This document shows, piece by piece, positions 38,722 to 41,545 of a stretch of DNA of 41,545 nt (positions within the stretch are counted from its first letter, which is position 1; the number at the start of each line of letters is the position of its first letter). The stretch is from Rhodoferax sp. (lineage in GTDB: Bacteria > Pseudomonadota > Gammaproteobacteria > Burkholderiales > Burkholderiaceae_C). The position numbers and the translations under genes are program-made. Under the pieces are notes generated by a model, which ran no database searches, had not been told where the DNA came from, and saw only the letters and a program-made list of their open reading frames with translations. The stretch lies in the NCBI RefSeq assembly GCF_010365055.1, contig NZ_JAAFHA010000026.1, positions 1 to 41,545 of the forward strand. The letters run 5' to 3'.

Positions 38722-39810
38722 TCATTTCCAGGGGCGGTGGTAGGCGCCTAGCGTGTGCTGCTGGCCTTCGGCGACCTTGTCCAGGCTGCTCATCCAAGCC
38801 GGTTTGGCGCCGTACAACTGCGGGTTGGCGCGGCAGCTGTCAATCGCTTCGCGCCAGACTTTGGTGACTTGCGCGACATAAGCCGGACTGCGCTGGCGGC
38901 CCTCAATCTTGATGGCGCTCACGCCGATTTTCATCAAGTCAGGCAACAGCGACAGGGTATTCAGGCTGGTGGGCTCTTCGATGGCGTAGTAGTTCTTCTC
39001 GTCACCCACGTCGAAGCGGCCCTTGCACAGCGTGGGATAACCGGCGTTTTCACCCGCGGCGTAGCGGTCAATCAGCACGCCATTCAGGCGCGACTCGCGG
39101 CCCTGCGGCGTTTCAACCCAGCGCACCGCTTTGGGCGGCGAGCAGACACCATTGGTGTTGGGCGCTTCGCCGGTCACGTAGCTGGACAGGGCGCAGCGCC
39201 CCTCGACCATCACGCACAGGCTGCCAAAGCCAAACACCTCGATCTCGACCGGCGTTTTCTCCAGCACCTGCTCGACCTGAACGAGCGACAGCACACGCGG
39301 CAGCACGGCGCGCGCAATGCCAAAGTGTTGGTAATAAAAATCAAGCGCCTCGTAGTTGGTGGCCGAGCCCTGCACCGACAAATGCAGGCGCAATTGCGGC
39401 TGGTGTTTGACGGCGTAGGCCATCATGCCCGGGTCGGCCAGGATGACGGCGTCGACGCCGCTGTGCGCGGCACGGTCAACTGCGCGCTGCCAGAGCTCGG
39501 CTTTGGCCGCCTGCGGGTAGGTGTTGAGCGCCACGAACACCTTGCGGCCGCGGTCATGGGCGTAGCGAATGCCGGTCTCAATGGCGGCTTCGTCAAAATT
39601 GAGGCCAGCAAAGTTGCGCGCGTTGGTGGCATCGCGAAAGCCGAGGTAAACGCAGTCGGCGCCGTTGTCAATCGCCGCCTTGAGCGCGGGCAGGCTGCCC
39701 GCCGGGCAAACCAGCTCCAGGGATGACGTCGCCAGCGGGGGCACAAGGGGGTTGTCCGAAATGGGTTTCATCATGGTTATGGGATTGTGGATCACCTCTG
39801 ACTGGCGCAT
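38722..39810 (-). CDS. ubiU: O2-independent ubiquinone hydroxylation protein UbiU (U32 peptidase-like, 4Fe-4S)
   Basis: Partner of UbiV. From ATG 39810, which has GGAGCGG eight bases upstream, the protein is 362 residues. Family homology begins at LELVCPAGSLPALKAAIDNG, so there is an N-terminal extension of about 30 residues relative to E. coli; a start at 39774 (MMKPISDN) would shorten it but lacks a ribosome-binding site. Cys199, Cys206, Cys223 and Cys262 keep the spacing 7-17-39 of the E. coli cluster ligands (169, 176, 193, 232). FGSLCVMVEGRCALSSYVTG and IEGRQRSPAYVAQVTKVWR are characteristic. It is the first gene of the ubiU-V-T-X-D operon. Confidence 0.95.
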   Translation of the reverse strand: MRQSEVIHNPITMMKPISDNPLVPPLATSSLELVCPAGSLPALKAAIDNGADCVYLGFRDATNARNFAGLNFDEAAIETGIRYAHDRGRKVFVALNTYPQAAKAELWQRAVDRAAHSGVDAVILADPGMMAYAVKHQPQLRLHLSVQGSATNYEALDFYYQHFGIARAVLPRVLSLVQVEQVLEKTPVEIEVFGFGSLCVMVEGRCALSSYVTGEAPNTNGVCSPPKAVRWVETPQGRESRLNGVLIDRYAAGENAGYPTLCKGRFDVGDEKNYYAIEEPTSLNTLSLLPDLMKIGVSAIKIEGRQRSPAYVAQVTKVWREAIDSCRANPQLYGAKPAWMSSLDKVAEGQQHTLGAYHRPWK

Positions 39811-39849
39811 CACTGTCCGCTCCAAAAGGCGGGCCAAACTAATGCGGCA

Positions 39850-39891
39850 AGACTAGCAGACCAGGGCGCCAGCGCCAATGACGCAGGTCAA
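39850..39891 (-). promoter_or_regulatory. Candidate FNR-dependent promoter of ubiUVTXD
   Basis: On the minus strand TTGAC-CTGC-GTCAT (39891-39878) matches the FNR/Anr consensus TTGAY-N4-RTCAA at 9 of 10 defined bases. TAGTCT (39855-39850) is a usable -10. The centre of the box is 32 bp from the centre of the -10, exactly the class II arrangement (box at -41.5). Transcription would start near 39843, about 33 bp before the ubiU start. Confidence 0.55.
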
Positions 39892-39962
39892 TGGAACCGC
39901 CAAAGACGAAAGACCTGACCCGTTCTTTAAACAAGTATTGATTATGCCTGTTTAATGTACCC

Positions 39963-39998
39963 GCCAAAAAAAGGAAGCGCAAGTGCCAAAAAAAGGAA
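39963..39998. repeat. 14-bp direct repeat with A7 tract
   Basis: GCCAAAAAAAGGAA occurs at 39963-39976 and again at 39985-39998, a 22-bp period (about two helical turns). It lies 35 bp past the stop codon of the uracil-DNA glycosylase gene, so on that strand it gives two T-runs that could aid termination. Confidence 0.5.
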
Positions 39999-40033
39999 AA
40001 GTTTGTCAGTGCCAGCCCTGCGGCGCCAGCGGT

Positions 40034-40924
40034 TCAGCCGCCGCGCCGCAGCGCGTCTTGCGCCCGGCACAAGTCGACCCAGGCGCGGGCTTTGTGCTGC
40101 GGGCTGCGCAGCAGGTAGTTTGGCGGGTAACTGACGATGACCGGAATGCCCTGGTAGCGGTAGGTCTGCCCGCGCAATTGGCCGAGCGGAATACTGGCCA
40201 ACTCCGGCATGCTGCCCTGCAACAAGCCCTGCGCGGCAAAGCGGCCCAGCGCCAGGATGACCTTGGGCTGCACCAGCGCGACCTCGCGGCGCAGGTAGGG
40301 TTCGCAGGTGGCGAGTTCGGCCAGGGTCGGGTTGCGCGTCTGCCCCGGACGACACTTGACGACCGGGGTGATGTAGGCCGCGCTTGCTGCTGCCGCGCCG
40401 TCGCTGTTGGCGTGGCGAGTCAGGCCCAGTGCCTTGAGCATGTTGTCGAACAGTTGGCCCGCCGCCCCCGCCAACGGCGCGCCGGCCTGCTCGTCGGCGT
40501 CATCGGGCGGCTCGCTGACCACCAGCCAGTCGGCCCGCCGGGGGGCATCGGGCGGCGCCAACACGGCGGCGCGGCGCCCGCTGCACAGGGCGCAGGCCTG
40601 GCAGGCGGCCATGCTTTGCGTCAGCGCAGGCCAGTCCAGGCTGGCGATATCAGCGGCGAGTTCACCGGTGCTGGCGAGCACCTCCTCCGCTGCCGGTGCG
40701 GCAGATTTCTTTAAGCCTGATTTGGCTGTAGCCCCCGTCTTTATTGAATAGACAGCTATGCTTTCTGAAGTATCTTTTGATGCCTCCGACGAGGCCCGCA
40801 CCGCGGCTGACAACGCTGGCGCCAGCTCCGACGCCTCGCTCGCGGCCGCCGCCGCAGGCAGCCAGACGCGCACCCCCATCTCCTGCAACATGGCGCGCTG
40901 GCGGGAATCAAGGTTGAGGCTCAT
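40034..40924 (-). CDS. Family-4-type uracil-DNA glycosylase with atypical second motif
   Basis: Probable base-excision repair enzyme of 296 residues, with a 4Fe-4S cluster expected on Cys108, Cys111, Cys191 and Cys207 (AACQACALC; VVKCRPGQTRNPTLAELATC). Motif A reads SEPPDDADEQAGAPLAGAAG instead of the usual GEAPG-x2-ED start, and motif B reads SYPPNYLLRSP where many relatives have YHPAYLLR, so the usual motif B histidine is a proline. The first 95 residues are an Ala/Ser-rich linker region, about residues 51-70 of which come from repeat copy E. The ATG at 40924 follows an in-frame GTG by two codons. It lies 40 bp after rimI. Confidence 0.83.
   Translation of the reverse strand: MSLNLDSRQRAMLQEMGVRVWLPAAAAASEASELAPALSAAVRASSEASKDTSESIAVYSIKTGATAKSGLKKSAAPAAEEVLASTGELAADIASLDWPALTQSMAACQACALCSGRRAAVLAPPDAPRRADWLVVSEPPDDADEQAGAPLAGAAGQLFDNMLKALGLTRHANSDGAAAASAAYITPVVKCRPGQTRNPTLAELATCEPYLRREVALVQPKVILALGRFAAQGLLQGSMPELASIPLGQLRGQTYRYQGIPVIVSYPPNYLLRSPQHKARAWVDLCRAQDALRRGG
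40715..40772 (+). repeat. Dispersed short repeat, copy E, inside the glycosylase gene
   Basis: On the plus strand GGCTGTAGCCCCCGT, then GACAGCTATGC and TCTGAAGTA align without gaps to copy C at about 30 of 49 positions, with conserved ends (GGCT-N-TA-N-CCC-N-CGT and TGAAGTA). It lies antisense inside the glycosylase frame at codons 51-70 and adds no stop codon. Confidence 0.5.
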
Positions 40925-40964
40925 GGGCACATTTTCGCCGACCTTGCGCGTTGGTCTGGTGAAT

Positions 40965-41432
40965 TCAAAGCGGCAAGCTCATCACCAGCGCGTCTTCGCG
41001 TTGCCCGTGCGCGCCGGGGTAGTAGTTCTTGCGTTGCCCGACGCGGCGAAATCCGTGGGCTTCATAGACTCGGATGGCGCGCTCATTGCTTATGCGCACC
41101 TCCAGCCACAGCCACGCGGCACCTTGGCCTTTGGCCCACAACGACAGGGCATCGAGCAGCACCTGCGCCCAGCCCTGGCGCTGGCAATCCGGGGCGACGG
41201 TGATGTTGAGCAGATGCACCTCTTCCACGCCTTTCATGGCGACAAAATAGCCCAGCAGGGTGTCATCGGCCAGCAAGAGCTGGACTTGATAACCGGCTTT
41301 GATCGAATCCTCGAAGTTGTTCCGGGCCCAAGGATGGGCATAGGCCTGCTGCTCCACGCGCAAAACGGTGTCCAACTTCGCCAACGTCAGCGGCTCGAAA
41401 CGAACTTCGACGGGTTTGAGCACGGCGCTCAT
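40965..41432 (-). CDS. rimI: Ribosomal protein S18 alanine N-acetyltransferase
   Basis: GNAT-fold acetyltransferase, 155 residues, expected to acetylate the N-terminal alanine of ribosomal protein S18. The acetyl-CoA loop is VAPDCQRQGWAQVLLDAL (consensus Q/RxxGxG/A), followed by WLWLEVRISNERAIRVYEAH and [14 protein letters not shown], the RimI hallmark. The ATG at 41432 overlaps the stop of tsaB (ATGA), so the two are translationally coupled, a usual arrangement. Some relatives acetylate other proteins. Confidence 0.94.
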   Translation of the reverse strand: MSAVLKPVEVRFEPLTLAKLDTVLRVEQQAYAHPWARNNFEDSIKAGYQVQLLLADDTLLGYFVAMKGVEEVHLLNITVAPDCQRQGWAQVLLDALSLWAKGQGAAWLWLEVRISNERAIRVYEAHGFRRVGQRKNYYPGAHGQREDALVMSLPL

Positions 41433-41545
41433 AGTGCCGCCTTTTCGGCCGCACGCTCCAGCGTGGTTTTGGCGACCTTGTCCCGGATGTAGAGCGGCAG
41501 CGCCTGATCGGCCGCGACGGCGCCCCCACTGGCCAACAGCGCCGG
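41429..41545 (-). CDS. tsaB: TsaB C-terminal end (5' part outside window)
   Basis: The minus frame enters from the window edge and ends at TGA 41429-41431, leaving 38 residues: PALLASGGAVAADQALPLYI followed by RDKVAKTTLERAAEKAAL. LPLYIRDKVAxTTxER is the typical C-terminus of TsaB, the dimer partner of TsaD in threonylcarbamoyl-adenosine tRNA modification. The overlap with rimI supports this. Only the tail is visible, so completeness cannot be judged. Confidence 0.85.
   Translation of the reverse strand, partial: PALLASGGAVAADQALPLYIRDKVAKTTLERAAEKAAL

Overview
The window is a dense, GC-rich chromosomal segment. Gene content and order point to a facultatively anaerobic betaproteobacterium of the Comamonadaceae (Rhodoferax/Polaromonas type). 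That is an inference from content: rsmA-surA-lptD-amgK synteny, an atpIBEFHAGDC operon, the tsaB-rimI-uracil-DNA-glycosylase order, LemA/TPM genes, and a short intergenic repeat of a kind I associate with this family. I see no tRNA, rRNA, CRISPR array, insertion sequence or phage gene.

Layout. 1-2825 (minus): 3'-truncated pyruvate phosphate dikinase and proline iminopeptidase. 3048-5149 (plus): an oxidative-stress electron chain of rubrerythrin without a rubredoxin domain, a separate 54-residue rubredoxin and an FAD/NAD reductase. 5305-7614 (plus): MaeB malic enzyme with its own terminator. 7773-8649 (plus): secreted barnase/RNase Sa-type ribonuclease and barstar inhibitor. 8909-13515 (minus): lptD-surA-rsmA, with amgK divergent at 13593. 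14729-16741 (minus): three small metabolic or unknown genes. 16891-18948 (plus): lemA plus two TPM-domain genes. 19044-26242 (minus): complete F1Fo ATP synthase operon. 26464-27365 (plus): DUF427 protein and methyltransferase. 27450-31158 (minus): proVWX glycine betaine/proline transporter with an elaborate leader. 31492-33376 (minus): MDR oxidoreductase and DsbA/FrnE-like protein. 33743-35005 (plus): DUF482/FemAB-like protein. 35069-39810 (minus): ubiU-ubiV-ubiT-ubiX-ubiD. 40034-41545 (minus): tsaB (partial), rimI and a family-4 uracil-DNA glycosylase.

Themes. Two modules suit a cell moving between oxic and anoxic conditions. One is the rubrerythrin/rubredoxin/reductase set. The other is the oxygen-independent ubiquinone operon, whose candidate FNR box sits at exact class II spacing from a -10 element.

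Most notable non-genic structure: (1) a dispersed repeat of about 50-60 bp in five copies, three next to stop codons and two inside reading frames (FAD reductase; linker of the uracil-DNA glycosylase); (2) a consensus sigma70 promoter with a 16-bp palindrome and an intrinsic-terminator-like structure about 110 nt downstream, ahead of proVWX (an attenuator or a small RNA); (3) a palindromic element of about 100 bp with 24-bp imperfect terminal inverted repeats between ubiU and ubiV; (4) a pure-pyrimidine mRNA tract before atpE and a hairpin plus GTG start at atpF. All calls come from reading the sequence by eye; no database search was run.
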